From CAZFDE01 sp964517795 (GTDB lineage: Bacteria > Planctomycetota > Phycisphaerae > Sedimentisphaerales > Anaerobacaceae): DNA of 57,810 nt. The notes under the pieces were generated by a model, which saw only the letters and a program-made list of their open reading frames with translations, was not told the origin of the DNA and did not search any database. The position numbers and the translations under genes were made by a program. Positions 47,289-56,311 of this stretch are shown here, piece by piece. Each line of letters starts with the position of its first letter. The stretch's first letter is position 1. The DNA lies in contig CAZFDE010000011.1 of assembly GCA_964517795.1 (NCBI GenBank), positions 1-57,810 of the forward strand. The letters run 5' to 3'.

Positions 47289-48524
47289 ATGGAATTCAGT
47301 GCAATACCAGACATTTTGGAAGCGTTGCGTAACGGTCAGATGATCGTGCTGGTCGATGCCGAGGACCGCGAAAACGAGGGCGACCTGGTTTGTGCGGCCG
47401 AAAAGGTGACACCGGAAATGATCAATTTTATGGCCACGCACGGCCGCGGGTTGATCTGTCTGCCGCTGACGGCGGATAAGTGCGACCGGCTGGGACTCTA
47501 TCCGCAGACGACCGAAAACACCGCGCATCTGAAGACTGCCTTTACGGTCAGTATCGATGCGGCCGACGGTATCACTACCGGCATTAGTGCCGCCGACCGG
47601 GCGAAAACGATCCTCGATGCGGTGGCCGACGATGCCAAGCCGGCGGACCTGGCCCGGCCGGGACATATTTTCCCGCTGCGTGCCCGTGACGGCGGGGTAT
47701 TGGTTCGCGCGGGTCAGACCGAAGGGGCCATCGATCTGATGCGGCTGGCGGGCATGAAGCCGGCCGGTGTGATCTGCGAGATTATGAACGAGGACGGCAC
47801 GATGGCTCGTGTGCCCGAATTGCTGAAATTCTGCGAAAAGCATCAGATCAAAATGACTTCTATATCGAAACTGATCGAATATCGCCTGCAGCGCGAAAGC
47901 CAGATTAAGCGAGTTGAGAGTGTACACCTGCCGACCGATTATGGTGAATTCAAACTCATCGGCTACGAGAGCATCACCAGTGCCGAGCCGCATCTGGCCT
48001 TGTGCAAAGGCGGTGTCGGGGAACTGGATGACAGCGGCAATGTGATCGAACACGATGAGCCGGTGCTGGTGCGGGTGCATTCGGAGTGCATGACCGGCGA
48101 TCTGTTCCATTCGCAGCGGTGCGAGTGCGGATATCAGCTTGTCGAGGCGATGAAGATGATCGAAAATCAGGGCAAAGGCGCCCTGATCTACCTGCGTCAG
48201 GAAGGCCGCGGCATCGGTCTGTCGAATAAACTGCGGGCCTATAAGCTCCAGGAACAGGGGCTTGACACCGTCGATGCGAATATCAAGCTGGGATTCATGG
48301 CCGACCGGCGCGATTACGGCATCGGCGCGCAGATCCTGCGCGATCTGGGTCTGAGGCAGATTCGCATTCTAACCAATAATCCCAAAAAAGTCAGTCGGCT
48401 CGAGGTCTATGGGATCTCGATTGTCGAACAACTGCCCCTCAAAGCCCAGCCCGGCAAACATAATATCCATTATCTCCAAACCAAAAAACGCCGCTTCGGG
48501 CATATTCTCGACGACGATTTGTAA
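47289..48524 (+). CDS. ribBA: Bifunctional DHBP synthase / GTP cyclohydrolase II
   Basis: Two fused riboflavin enzymes, 411 aa. RibB half (about 1-205): VDAEDRENEGDLVCAAEKVT, THGRGLICLPLT, GITTGISAADRAKTI and RPGHIFPLRARDGGVLVRAG (active-site Glu, His and Asp clusters). RibA half (about 206-411): VRVHSECMTGDLFHSQRCEC with three zinc-binding Cys, then LRQEGRGIGLSNKLRAYKLQ and DRRDYGIGAQILRDLGL. All key residues appear present. Makes DHBP and the pyrimidine precursor for riboflavin. Single gene, convergent with dnaA. Confidence 0.97.
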   Translation: MEFSAIPDILEALRNGQMIVLVDAEDRENEGDLVCAAEKVTPEMINFMATHGRGLICLPLTADKCDRLGLYPQTTENTAHLKTAFTVSIDAADGITTGISAADRAKTILDAVADDAKPADLARPGHIFPLRARDGGVLVRAGQTEGAIDLMRLAGMKPAGVICEIMNEDGTMARVPELLKFCEKHQIKMTSISKLIEYRLQRESQIKRVESVHLPTDYGEFKLIGYESITSAEPHLALCKGGVGELDDSGNVIEHDEPVLVRVHSECMTGDLFHSQRCECGYQLVEAMKMIENQGKGALIYLRQEGRGIGLSNKLRAYKLQEQGLDTVDANIKLGFMADRRDYGIGAQILRDLGLRQIRILTNNPKKVSRLEVYGISIVEQLPLKAQPGKHNIHYLQTKKRRFGHILDDDL

Positions 48525-48636
48525 AAACTATTCCAGTTTCCAATTTGCTCTGTAGGAAACGCACGCCATATGAGTGCGAGGCCCCCAAAATGCCGCATCA
48601 ATATCTTTTTTCAACAGGCCCCTTCCAGCTACTTTG

Positions 48637-50031
48637 CTATTTACAGATTGCCTCTTCGAGTTCGGCGAGGATGGTCTTGGCCGGGGATATTTTGTTACCG
48701 TTGGGCCCGATCCATCGCAGTTGAGCGTTGGCCTTGAGCCGCTGGTCGAGTTTTTTGCACCCCAGCAGCACCGTCGCATGATTTTTGTTGCCCATGCACC
48801 GGCCGATCTCAGAGGAGGACATCGTGGTGTGTTTCCTGGCTAAGTACATGCTGAAATGCCGCGCCAGCGAAACGGTCCGGTCTTTTTTCGACGAGTGAAG
48901 ACTCGCCGGGGTGATCCCGAAATAGGTCGCGACCGCATCTTCGATGTCCGAGAGATGCACAATCGGATCCATGCGGGAAACATGCTCGGCGAGGATCTCG
49001 CGGGCGGCCCGTACCGTCATTTTCCCGCCGTGCAGCGAACAAAACGCAACGACCTTGAGCATCGCCCCTTCGATCTCGCGGATATTGGAATGGATATGCT
49101 CGCTGATGTAATCGATGATCTTGTCGGGAATGTCTTTTCGCAATCGTTGGGCGAATTGCCGGCAGATCTGCCGGCGGGTCTTTAGATCCGGCGCATCGAT
49201 TTTGACGACCATGCCGGAGATGAAGCGGTTGACCAGTTTTTCCGAGAGCTGATTGATCAGTTTCGGGTGGGCGTCGGAGACCAGGACGATCTGCTTGCCC
49301 GCCAGGTCGATACTGTTGAAGGTGTGCAAAAATTCCTCCTGGGTGGAGAGTTTGCCGGCCAGGAAGTGAATGTCATCGATGGCAAGCAGCTCCGTCTGCC
49401 GCATGCGACGGCGAAAAGCCTCCAGCTTTTTTGTCTTCAAGGCCAGCACGAACTGGTTGACGAATTCTTCCGCTGAGAGATACAGCCAGTTCGTTTGCGG
49501 CCGGTATTGGCCCACTGCATTACAGATCCCTTGCATCAGATGGGTTTTCCCGACGCCGTACCCTCCATGGATAAACAGCGGATTAAACGGGCTTTTTTCT
49601 TCCCGGACAATGGTCTGGGCGGCGTTATAGGCCAACTGGTTGGACGTGCCGACCACAAAATTGTCCAGGCTTAACTTCAGTTTATGGCGTGCGGGTCGTT
49701 TGAGCCGCCGGATCACGGCCGGCAATTCTCCCAGCTTCGCGGGTTCGGCCTGCGGCTGCTTACGCTGATGACCGGACAGCTTCGGCGAGATCTGGAACGT
49801 TACCAGAACCGTTTGACCGGTCACCGATTCGACCGCTTCGCGGATCTGCCCGGCGAAATGGCTCTCGATCCAGTTGGCAATAAACGAATTCGCAACACCA
49901 ATTTTCAAATAGCCCTCGGCCAGCACAAAACTGGTCGAATTCTTGAACCATATCTTGTATTTCTGCTGCCCAATCCGTTGCGCGATAGCCGCTTCAATGG
50001 CAGCCAGTTCATCCGTGAAAGTACTCTGCAT
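48637..50031 (-). CDS. dnaA: Chromosomal replication initiator DnaA
   Basis: 464 aa. N-terminal domain 1 (KIWFKNSTSFVLAEGYLKIG), AAA+ with Walker A GGYGVGKTH (about 165-173) and Walker B-type LLAIDDIHFLAGK, sensor region RFISGMVVKIDAPD, and the DnaA-box-binding C-terminal domain with SLARHFSMYLARKHTTMSSS and IGRCMGNKNHATVLLG (usually GGRDHSTV). Opens origin DNA at DnaA boxes. Start ATG 50031 has GGGAG 8 nt upstream. The intergenic region upstream holds several DnaA-box-like sites. Placed downstream of rsmB rather than next to dnaN, which is not in the window. Confidence 0.97.
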   Translation of the reverse strand: MQSTFTDELAAIEAAIAQRIGQQKYKIWFKNSTSFVLAEGYLKIGVANSFIANWIESHFAGQIREAVESVTGQTVLVTFQISPKLSGHQRKQPQAEPAKLGELPAVIRRLKRPARHKLKLSLDNFVVGTSNQLAYNAAQTIVREEKSPFNPLFIHGGYGVGKTHLMQGICNAVGQYRPQTNWLYLSAEEFVNQFVLALKTKKLEAFRRRMRQTELLAIDDIHFLAGKLSTQEEFLHTFNSIDLAGKQIVLVSDAHPKLINQLSEKLVNRFISGMVVKIDAPDLKTRRQICRQFAQRLRKDIPDKIIDYISEHIHSNIREIEGAMLKVVAFCSLHGGKMTVRAAREILAEHVSRMDPIVHLSDIEDAVATYFGITPASLHSSKKDRTVSLARHFSMYLARKHTTMSSSEIGRCMGNKNHATVLLGCKKLDQRLKANAQLRWIGPNGNKISPAKTILAELEEAICK

Positions 50032-50345
50032 CCTTACAGCTCCCTGTGGCGAAAAACATCAATGGTATTCAGTTTGTAACAATAGTTTCGATTATGGATG
50101 GAATCGGTGTTGATACAATGCGTTTTTTCAGATTTTCTTTTCCACCGTGATTAGCTGGTTTGGCGACAATAAGTTATGGGACAAAATTTTTTTTTCTTCA
50201 CATCTTATACACAACGTAAACCGCGATTGTGGAAAAGATGTGGATTGCATTTCCAAATCGCCGTTATCAATACTGATAATCGAGACGGTGACATCGAATC
50301 AAGTGTTGATTTTTTGCTGGGTAACCCACCATAGGTGTACAACAT
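50032..50345. other. Candidate oriC / dnaA regulatory region
   Basis: 314-nt spacer between dnaA and rsmB. Contains DnaA-box-like 9-mers TTATACACA (50205-50213), TTTTCCACA on the minus strand (50228-50236), CAATCCACA on the minus strand (50239-50247) and TTTTCCACC (50138-50146), next to an AT-rich stretch (50180-50200). Each differs from TTATCCACA by 1-2 or so bases. This clustering next to dnaA fits a replication origin or dnaA autoregulation. Confirmation needs GC-skew or marker-frequency data. Confidence 0.5.
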
Positions 50346-51722
50346 TTAATTCTGTTTGATCATCACGGCGACGTATCCGCCGTCATGATCGGGTTGGTGA
50401 CAGTCCGGCAACGTGATTTTCTCATCTTGTTGTTCAAAATTTCTATGCCGCTTAAGAAAATTCTGAATAATCGAAAGGTTTTCACGATGTTGTATCGAAC
50501 AGGTGCTGTAACAAAGCCGACCGCCGGGCTTAATCATCGCCGCAGCGCGGTCGATCAGATCGGATTGAATTTGTACAAGTTCCCTAATACGTTGCGGATT
50601 CAATCGGTACCGCGCTTCGGGCCGCCGGGCCAGCACACCGGTATTCGAACAAGGCACATCGATCAGAACCGCATCGAACAGGCCGATCCGGGTTGCAATT
50701 TTTTCAACATCTTCAAAATCAATGGTTCGGACATTCGACACGCCCAGCCGTTCGATATTCTCGATAACTTTAGCGAGGCGTTTGGGATGAATGTCGGTAG
50801 CATATATTTCGGCGGTATCGTCCGTAACTTCCGCTAATTGAAGGGTTTTGGTACCGGGTGCCGCGCACAGATCGAGGATTTTTTCTTTTGGCTGCGGATC
50901 AAGCATGCAAACTGCCTGATAAGCCGTCAAATCCTGTACACTGAATAAGCCATCCGAAAAACCGGGCAGATTGGCGACATTTCGCCGGCCGACGATTTTC
51001 AAAAACGGTATATCAGCGACATCTTCGAATTCAACACTCTGTGCGTTAAAAAACACCATCAGGTTTTCTTTAGTGGTTTTCAACGGATTGATACGAAGAT
51101 AAATACTGAACTGCCGATTGGATGCGAATGCAATCTGTTGGGCTTTTGCCTGGCCGTACGATTCAATCCACGAGCGAATCAGCCAATCGGGCAGCGAAAA
51201 TGCGACAGAATAATACTCAACCTCGTTGAGTTTGATATCCGGCAAAACATCGAGATCAAACTCACAACCACTCTTATCCGATTGTGGAACGATATTAGAT
51301 TCAAGATGATCGAATTGAACATCGCGCGCTTTGATATGATCTGATATTTTGCGCAAAACAGCATTGATAAATCCTGCCTGTTTTTTCGAACCGTTAATCT
51401 TGGAAAGTTCGACCCATTCGTTCAGGATCGAATACACCGGTGTTCGCGGAGAGAATATCAGTTCATAAACCGCCGGGCGAAGCAGATTTAATATTTTCCG
51501 CTGAATGCGTTTGAGCGGTGTGCCGCTGAATGTTTGGATCAAATAATCCAGCAGCAGGCGGTTTCGCACTGTGCCGAGGACCAGATCGGTTGCCCGTTGT
51601 TTTTCACTTGTTTGATCGATAAATCGTTCAAGGATATCCGCGGCCCGACCGGTCTTCGGATCGAATTGAAAGAGTGTTTTGAGGGCGATCTGCCGGGCGG
51701 ATTGAGAGGTCGGCTGGTTCAT
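50346..51722 (-). CDS. rsmB: 16S rRNA (cytosine(967)-C(5))-methyltransferase RsmB
   Basis: 458-aa SAM-dependent rRNA methyltransferase. N-terminal NusB-like region (ARQIALKTLFQFDPKTGRAA) and C-terminal methylase domain with SAM-binding ILDLCAAPGTKTLQLAEV (about 270-287), catalytic Cys in IDVPCSNTGVLARRPEARY (about 352-370) and CYSTCSIQHREN. The ATG overlaps the fmt stop by one base (TAATG type). The domain order matches RsmB. Confidence 0.95.
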   Translation of the reverse strand: MNQPTSQSARQIALKTLFQFDPKTGRAADILERFIDQTSEKQRATDLVLGTVRNRLLLDYLIQTFSGTPLKRIQRKILNLLRPAVYELIFSPRTPVYSILNEWVELSKINGSKKQAGFINAVLRKISDHIKARDVQFDHLESNIVPQSDKSGCEFDLDVLPDIKLNEVEYYSVAFSLPDWLIRSWIESYGQAKAQQIAFASNRQFSIYLRINPLKTTKENLMVFFNAQSVEFEDVADIPFLKIVGRRNVANLPGFSDGLFSVQDLTAYQAVCMLDPQPKEKILDLCAAPGTKTLQLAEVTDDTAEIYATDIHPKRLAKVIENIERLGVSNVRTIDFEDVEKIATRIGLFDAVLIDVPCSNTGVLARRPEARYRLNPQRIRELVQIQSDLIDRAAAMIKPGGRLCYSTCSIQHRENLSIIQNFLKRHRNFEQQDEKITLPDCHQPDHDGGYVAVMIKQN

Positions 51723-52672
51723 TACTGAATTTTCTCGAAACGGTCACCCGGTCGAACATGTCGACCGTTGACAAAATCCTCGAAGCTCATCAATTTCGAG
51801 CCGGCGGGTTTAAGCTGCTTCATATGCAGCGCCTGTTTTGCGCAAATGACGTTGAGATTTTCGTCGAGCGTTCCCGGCGGATCATTATGGGGGTTGGCCG
51901 CATCGACCACTTCAGCCCCGGCAAAGGTAACAATCACAGAGGTGCCGCCGCCTTTGGGCTGAAAAACCGCGCGGGCACCGGGCCACGGCCAAAATCCAAG
52001 AATCTTTTGTTTAATTTCAGCGGCAGGCCGGGCGAAATCGATATTCCCATCGGATTTTTTCAGCTTGGGCGCTTTGGTGGCCTCTTGGTCCTGCTGCTGG
52101 ATGGGTGTGATCGTATCGTTTTCGATCTTGTCGAGCGTCTCGACCAATACCGGTGCGGCCAGTTTCGCCAATCGGTCGTGAAGCTGCCCGGCCGTTTCGT
52201 TTTCGCCGATCGGTGTCGATGCCGCAGCCAGAATATCGCCCGCATCCATTCGCTGGGCCAGGCGGATGATGCTGATACCGGTTTTTTTCTCACCGCCGAT
52301 GATCGCCCAATTGACCGGAGCGGCCCCGCGATACTTCGGCAGCAGCGACGCGTGGACATTGATCGCACCTTTGGGCGGCAGGTCGATCAGCTCACTGGAA
52401 ATCTTCTGGCCGAATGCGATCACGACCAGCAGATCGGGTGTCAGGATTTTGGTCTTTTCGATCATTTCAGGTGTATTGATATCAGCCGCTTCGATGCAGT
52501 CGATGCGATGCTGATGGGCCCATTGCGCAACGGCTGTTGGTTTCAATGCCCGTTTTCGACCGGCGGGTTGTGCGGGCTGGGTAAAAACAGCAGCGATCCG
52601 ATGGTCCGAAGCGGTAATTGCTTCAAGGCAATCAATTCCGAATTCACCGCTTCCACAATAAACGACGTTCAT
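51722..52672 (-). CDS. fmt: Methionyl-tRNA formyltransferase
   Basis: Formylates initiator Met-tRNA with 10-formyl-THF. 316 aa, usual size. Seen: NVVYCGSGEFGIDCLEAITA, the catalytic NVHASLLPKYRGAAPVNWAI (Asn-His-Asp region, about 109-128), and GISIIRLAQRMDAGDILA. Follows def with about 24 nt between, and overlaps rsmB. The order def-fmt-rsmB is common in bacteria. Confidence 0.97.
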   Translation of the reverse strand: MNVVYCGSGEFGIDCLEAITASDHRIAAVFTQPAQPAGRKRALKPTAVAQWAHQHRIDCIEAADINTPEMIEKTKILTPDLLVVIAFGQKISSELIDLPPKGAINVHASLLPKYRGAAPVNWAIIGGEKKTGISIIRLAQRMDAGDILAAASTPIGENETAGQLHDRLAKLAAPVLVETLDKIENDTITPIQQQDQEATKAPKLKKSDGNIDFARPAAEIKQKILGFWPWPGARAVFQPKGGGTSVIVTFAGAEVVDAANPHNDPPGTLDENLNVICAKQALHMKQLKPAGSKLMSFEDFVNGRHVRPGDRFEKIQ

Positions 52673-52696
52673 GTTGGCTATTGACCTCTGGCTTGA

Positions 52697-53221
52697 TTAT
52701 CGTTCATTTGAACTTTTTTCTTCCAGTTTCTTGAGCAATTTGCGGTGTCGTATCTTTGCGGCCGGGCCCATTTTGTTGGCGATCGTGATCCCTTCGAGAT
52801 GATCGTATTCATGCTGCAATGCGCGTGCGTACAAACCATCGGCATGGTCGGTAAAGGTCCTGCCGTCAAGATCAGTCGCGGTAACGGTGCAATGGGTGTA
52901 TCGGCGAACATGAGTCTGCAGGCCCGGAACGGACAAGCAGCCCTCATCCGACGGTTCGAGTTTGCCCGAAGGTTTGATCTGCGGATTGATATAGACCCGC
53001 ACCGATTCTCGGTTGCCCTCGAGCGCGATGATAAACAGCCGCAGCGGCAGGCCGGCCTGCGGGGCCGCCAGGCCGATCCCTTTATTCTCGAGCATGATAT
53101 CGGTCATCTTATCGACAATCGCGCGGAGATTATCGTCGATCGTCTTGACCGGCTCAGCCTTGTGCCCAAGCACCCCGGCCGGGTAATGCGTGATCTGACA
53201 CTGGTTCGGATCGATCGTCAT
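52697..53221 (-). CDS. def: Peptide deformylase
   Basis: Removes the formyl group from new proteins; Fe-dependent metallohydrolase, 174 aa. Motifs I-III: GIGLAAPQAG (about 48-57), EGCLSVPG with the ligand Cys (about 93-100), and QHEYDHLEG with two ligand His and catalytic Glu (about 134-142). The ATG overlaps the lptB stop (ATGA), so translation is coupled. Same strand and cluster as fmt. Confidence 0.97.
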   Translation of the reverse strand: MTIDPNQCQITHYPAGVLGHKAEPVKTIDDNLRAIVDKMTDIMLENKGIGLAAPQAGLPLRLFIIALEGNRESVRVYINPQIKPSGKLEPSDEGCLSVPGLQTHVRRYTHCTVTATDLDGRTFTDHADGLYARALQHEYDHLEGITIANKMGPAAKIRHRKLLKKLEEKSSNER

Positions 53222-53994
53222 GATTCGCTTACCGGTTCCTGGCGCCCTTTAAATGTTTTTGCTTCGAAGGTATTACCGAGATAGGTCTTTCGGATTAGTT
53301 CGTCGGCAATGATGTCCGCGGGCGGGCCGGCCCCGAGAACCCTGCCGTGATCGATAATATAGGCCTTATCCACAACTTCCAGCGTCCGTTCGACATTATG
53401 GTCGGTGATCAGGATGCTGACACCGGAAGCGACCAGCCGGCGAATTTCGGTTTGCAGGTCTTCGACGGCGATCGGATCGACACCGCTGAACGGCTCATCG
53501 AGCAGAATCAGCGATGGATTTGTGACCATCGCGCGGGCGATCTCGAGTTTTCGCCGTTCGCCGCCGGAGAGGAACCGGCCGTGACTGTCGGCGACCTCGC
53601 TCAGGGCGAACCGTTCGATTAACTCCTCGGCCCGCTGATCGCGCTGTTCGCGGGTGATCGACATGGTTTCGAGGATCGCATAAAGGTTTTCGCGGACGCT
53701 GAGCCGCTGAAAAATGCTGGGCTCCTGCGACAAGTAACCGATCCCCAGACGCGCGCGTTTGTACATCGGCAGTTTGGTTACATCGTGCCCTTCGAAGACG
53801 ACCGATCCGTCGTCGGGGATGACCATGCCCATGATCATTCGAAAAGTGGTGGTTTTGCCGGCCCCATTTCGCCCGAGCAGCCCGACGATGCTCCGCGGCT
53901 CGACGGTGATAGAAACCTCATTCACCACCGTGCGGCCGGAGTACACCTTGACCAGATTTCGCGTTTCAAGCAGCGTTATTTCAACCATCGGCAT
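53218..53994 (-). CDS. lptB: LPS export ABC transporter ATP-binding protein LptB
   Basis: 258-aa ABC ATPase. Walker A GRNGAGKTT (about 41-49), Q-loop LSQEPSIFQRLSVRENLYAI, signature FLSGGERRKLEIARAM (about 140-155), Walker B LILLDEPFSGVDPIAVEDLQ and His-loop ITDHNVERTLEVVDKAYIID. The EPSIFQRLSVRENLYA and DPIAVEDLQ blocks mark LptB rather than a branched amino acid transporter. It powers LPS or other lipid transport to the outer membrane. Starts at ATG 53994; no other lpt gene lies in the window. Confidence 0.92.
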   Translation of the reverse strand: MPMVEITLLETRNLVKVYSGRTVVNEVSITVEPRSIVGLLGRNGAGKTTTFRMIMGMVIPDDGSVVFEGHDVTKLPMYKRARLGIGYLSQEPSIFQRLSVRENLYAILETMSITREQRDQRAEELIERFALSEVADSHGRFLSGGERRKLEIARAMVTNPSLILLDEPFSGVDPIAVEDLQTEIRRLVASGVSILITDHNVERTLEVVDKAYIIDHGRVLGAGPPADIIADELIRKTYLGNTFEAKTFKGRQEPVSES

Positions 53995-54078
53995 CCCTTC
54001 ATTTCGTTTTGCCTATTATAACAGCGATTGCGGATCAGACAAACGTTTTTACCGCTCGTTTTTCGTTATCAGGATGTG

Positions 54079-55347
54079 CTAATCGCTTTCCCGGACGATC
54101 TTTGCGCCGAGCGGATTGAGCCGCTGCTCGATCTTTTCGTAGCCGCGATCAATATGATAGACGCGATTGACGATCGTGGTGCCCTCCGCGGCCATACCCG
54201 CCAGCACCAGCGCCGCCGAGGCCCGCAGATCCGATGCCATCACAGGCGCCGCCATGAGCTTTTTGACACCGGCGATAATTACGGTCGGCCCTTCCTTGCG
54301 CAGATAGGCCGCCATACGGTTGAGTTCCGCGACATGCATATACCGGTCGGGGAAGATTTTCTCGGTAACGACACTGTTGCCGTCGGCCAGCGACAGCAAC
54401 GCCATGAACTGGGCCTGCAGATCGGTCGGGAATCCCGGATACGGCTGCGTGGTGATGTCGGCCGTACGCAAACCATTTGCCCTGGTGACCACGCAGCCGC
54501 CTGAGGTCGGTTCAACGGTTACGCCGATATTGCGAAACCGGTCCACCACCGCCATCATATGCTCAAGGCATACATTTTCAATGGTCAGTTCGCCCTGGGT
54601 GATCGCCGCCGCAACCATAAAGGTGCCCGCCTCGATCCGGTCGGGGATCACCTCATAGGTTACCGGCGAAAGGTTTTTGACGCCTTCGATGACCAATCGC
54701 GGCGAGCCGATGCCGCAGATTTTGGCCCCCATAGCGTTGAGAAAATTGGCCAAATCCGCAATCTCCGGCTCACAGGCCGCTGATTCAATAACCGTTTTGC
54801 CTTTGGCTAACACTGCCGCCATCATCACGTTGGCCGTACCCAATACGGTCGAACCGAACGAACCGCCGAGGAATATCTCGCGGCCGGTCAGCCCGCCGTT
54901 TGCTTCGGCGACGATGTAGCCGTTCTCCAGATGAATATTGGCGCCGAGTTCCTTGAGCCCGCGAAGGTGAATATCGACCGGCCGGTCGCCGATCGCACAT
55001 CCGCCCGGCATGGAGATTTCCGCTTTGCCGCAGCGACCAATCAGCGGACCCAAAATACAGATACTGGCCCGCATTCGCCGCACAATCTCGTAATCGCCGA
55101 AAGGATGATCCACCACCGAGGCATCGATTACCAGATCGCCGTTTTCATCTCGATTCACCTGACAGCCCAATGCCTCCAGCAGTTCCGAACAGACCCGGAT
55201 ATCCGAGAGATTCGGTACGCCTTTGAGCGTGGTTTTGCCCGGCGCGAGGATCGCCGCCGCCATGATCGGCAGCGAGGCGTTCTTCGAGCCGTTGACATGG
55301 ACGGTGCCCTTGAGTTGAACCGGTCCTTCGATGCGAAAGATATCCAT
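54079..55347 (-). CDS. murA: UDP-N-acetylglucosamine 1-carboxyvinyltransferase
   Basis: First committed step of peptidoglycan synthesis. 422 aa. Conserved: VNGSKNASLPIMAAAIL with Lys-Asn (about 19-35), RMRASICILGPLIGR, catalytic Cys in SMPGGCAIGDRPVDIHL (Cys115-equivalent), and YPGFPTDLQAQFMALL. The Cys is present, so ordinary fosfomycin-type chemistry is expected. Presence of murA supports a peptidoglycan cell wall. Starts ATG 55347. Divergent to the CPBP gene; lptB begins 84 nt past its stop, so it may lead the cluster. Confidence 0.97.
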   Translation of the reverse strand: MDIFRIEGPVQLKGTVHVNGSKNASLPIMAAAILAPGKTTLKGVPNLSDIRVCSELLEALGCQVNRDENGDLVIDASVVDHPFGDYEIVRRMRASICILGPLIGRCGKAEISMPGGCAIGDRPVDIHLRGLKELGANIHLENGYIVAEANGGLTGREIFLGGSFGSTVLGTANVMMAAVLAKGKTVIESAACEPEIADLANFLNAMGAKICGIGSPRLVIEGVKNLSPVTYEVIPDRIEAGTFMVAAAITQGELTIENVCLEHMMAVVDRFRNIGVTVEPTSGGCVVTRANGLRTADITTQPYPGFPTDLQAQFMALLSLADGNSVVTEKIFPDRYMHVAELNRMAAYLRKEGPTVIIAGVKKLMAAPVMASDLRASAALVLAGMAAEGTTIVNRVYHIDRGYEKIEQRLNPLGAKIVRESD

Positions 55348-55426
55348 ACCTTATTTCCTTGAAAAACAACGCTTAATGTAATACAACACGCCGTGTCTTG
55401 CAAGGATTTGATCGAAAGCCGAATTG

Positions 55427-56287
55427 ATGGATGCATTCGAATATCTAAAAACCACGTTCACCGACTTTACGCTCTGGGATGGGGCATTGTTGGCCGTCTG
55501 GGGCGGACTGTTCGGCGCCTGGCTGGTGCAAAGCCGTTTCGGCACCGCTGCGCTGCAGCAAACACCGACCCGCCGCAACACCATGTCGATGGCAACGCCG
55601 TTTATCCCGCTTTTGATATGGTTCTGCGTAACGTTACTGGGCATTCAGGCATCTCAGCGATTCAGCCCCCAAGAGCCGCCGTGGATCGGGGCAATGCTGG
55701 ATAACCTCGCTTTGTGCATCGGCGGACTGGCGGGCGTAGTCGCATCATTGATCGTGGCCAGGCGGTTTTTCGCCCGGGGTCTGGCGGGTTTCGGGCTGCG
55801 AATCCGGACACTATTCAAAGATGCGGGCTGGGCGGTGGCGCACCTGTTAGCGGTCTGGCCGCTGGTGTTTGTCGTGATGATCCTGACCATTTTTATTGGC
55901 AAACTGATCGTGGGCGGCAATTTCGAGATGCCCGTCCACCAGGAACTGCAGAATCTTAAGGAATATTCCGAGCCGGCGCTGCAATGGCTGATCCTGGTAA
56001 CCGCGACCGTCGTCGCACCGGTGACCGAGGAAATCCTCTTTCGCGGCATCTTTCAGACGGCGATCCGCAACAATACCGCCCGGCCGTGGTTCGCCGTGAT
56101 CGGAGCCTCGGCGGTTTTCTCTATAATCCACGCCGACAGTTTCCACTGGCCCGCATTGTTTGTGCTTTCGGTGGGCTTGGGATATGCGTACGAAAAAAGC
56201 GGTTCGCTCTGGCGGCCGATCATTATGCATATGATTTTCAATACCGTCTCGGTCGTTGCGACGCTGCACCAGACAGGCAAAATATGA
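55427..56287 (+). CDS. CPBP-family intramembrane metalloprotease
   Basis: 286-aa membrane protein of the CAAX protease / bacteriocin-processing type (CPBP). Hydrophobic helices throughout; motif 1 EEILFRGIF (glutamates at about 203-204), motif 2 SIIHAD (His at about 228) and motif 3 HMIFNTVS (about 265-272) form the expected active-site residues. Substrate unknown. ATG 55427 follows a TTG at 55424; GAAAG lies upstream. The next gene starts 25 nt after its stop. Confidence 0.88.
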   Translation: MDAFEYLKTTFTDFTLWDGALLAVWGGLFGAWLVQSRFGTAALQQTPTRRNTMSMATPFIPLLIWFCVTLLGIQASQRFSPQEPPWIGAMLDNLALCIGGLAGVVASLIVARRFFARGLAGFGLRIRTLFKDAGWAVAHLLAVWPLVFVVMILTIFIGKLIVGGNFEMPVHQELQNLKEYSEPALQWLILVTATVVAPVTEEILFRGIFQTAIRNNTARPWFAVIGASAVFSIIHADSFHWPALFVLSVGLGYAYEKSGSLWRPIIMHMIFNTVSVVATLHQTGKI

Positions 56288-56311
56288 TCTTATTTTTTTA
56301 ACGAGAATTAC

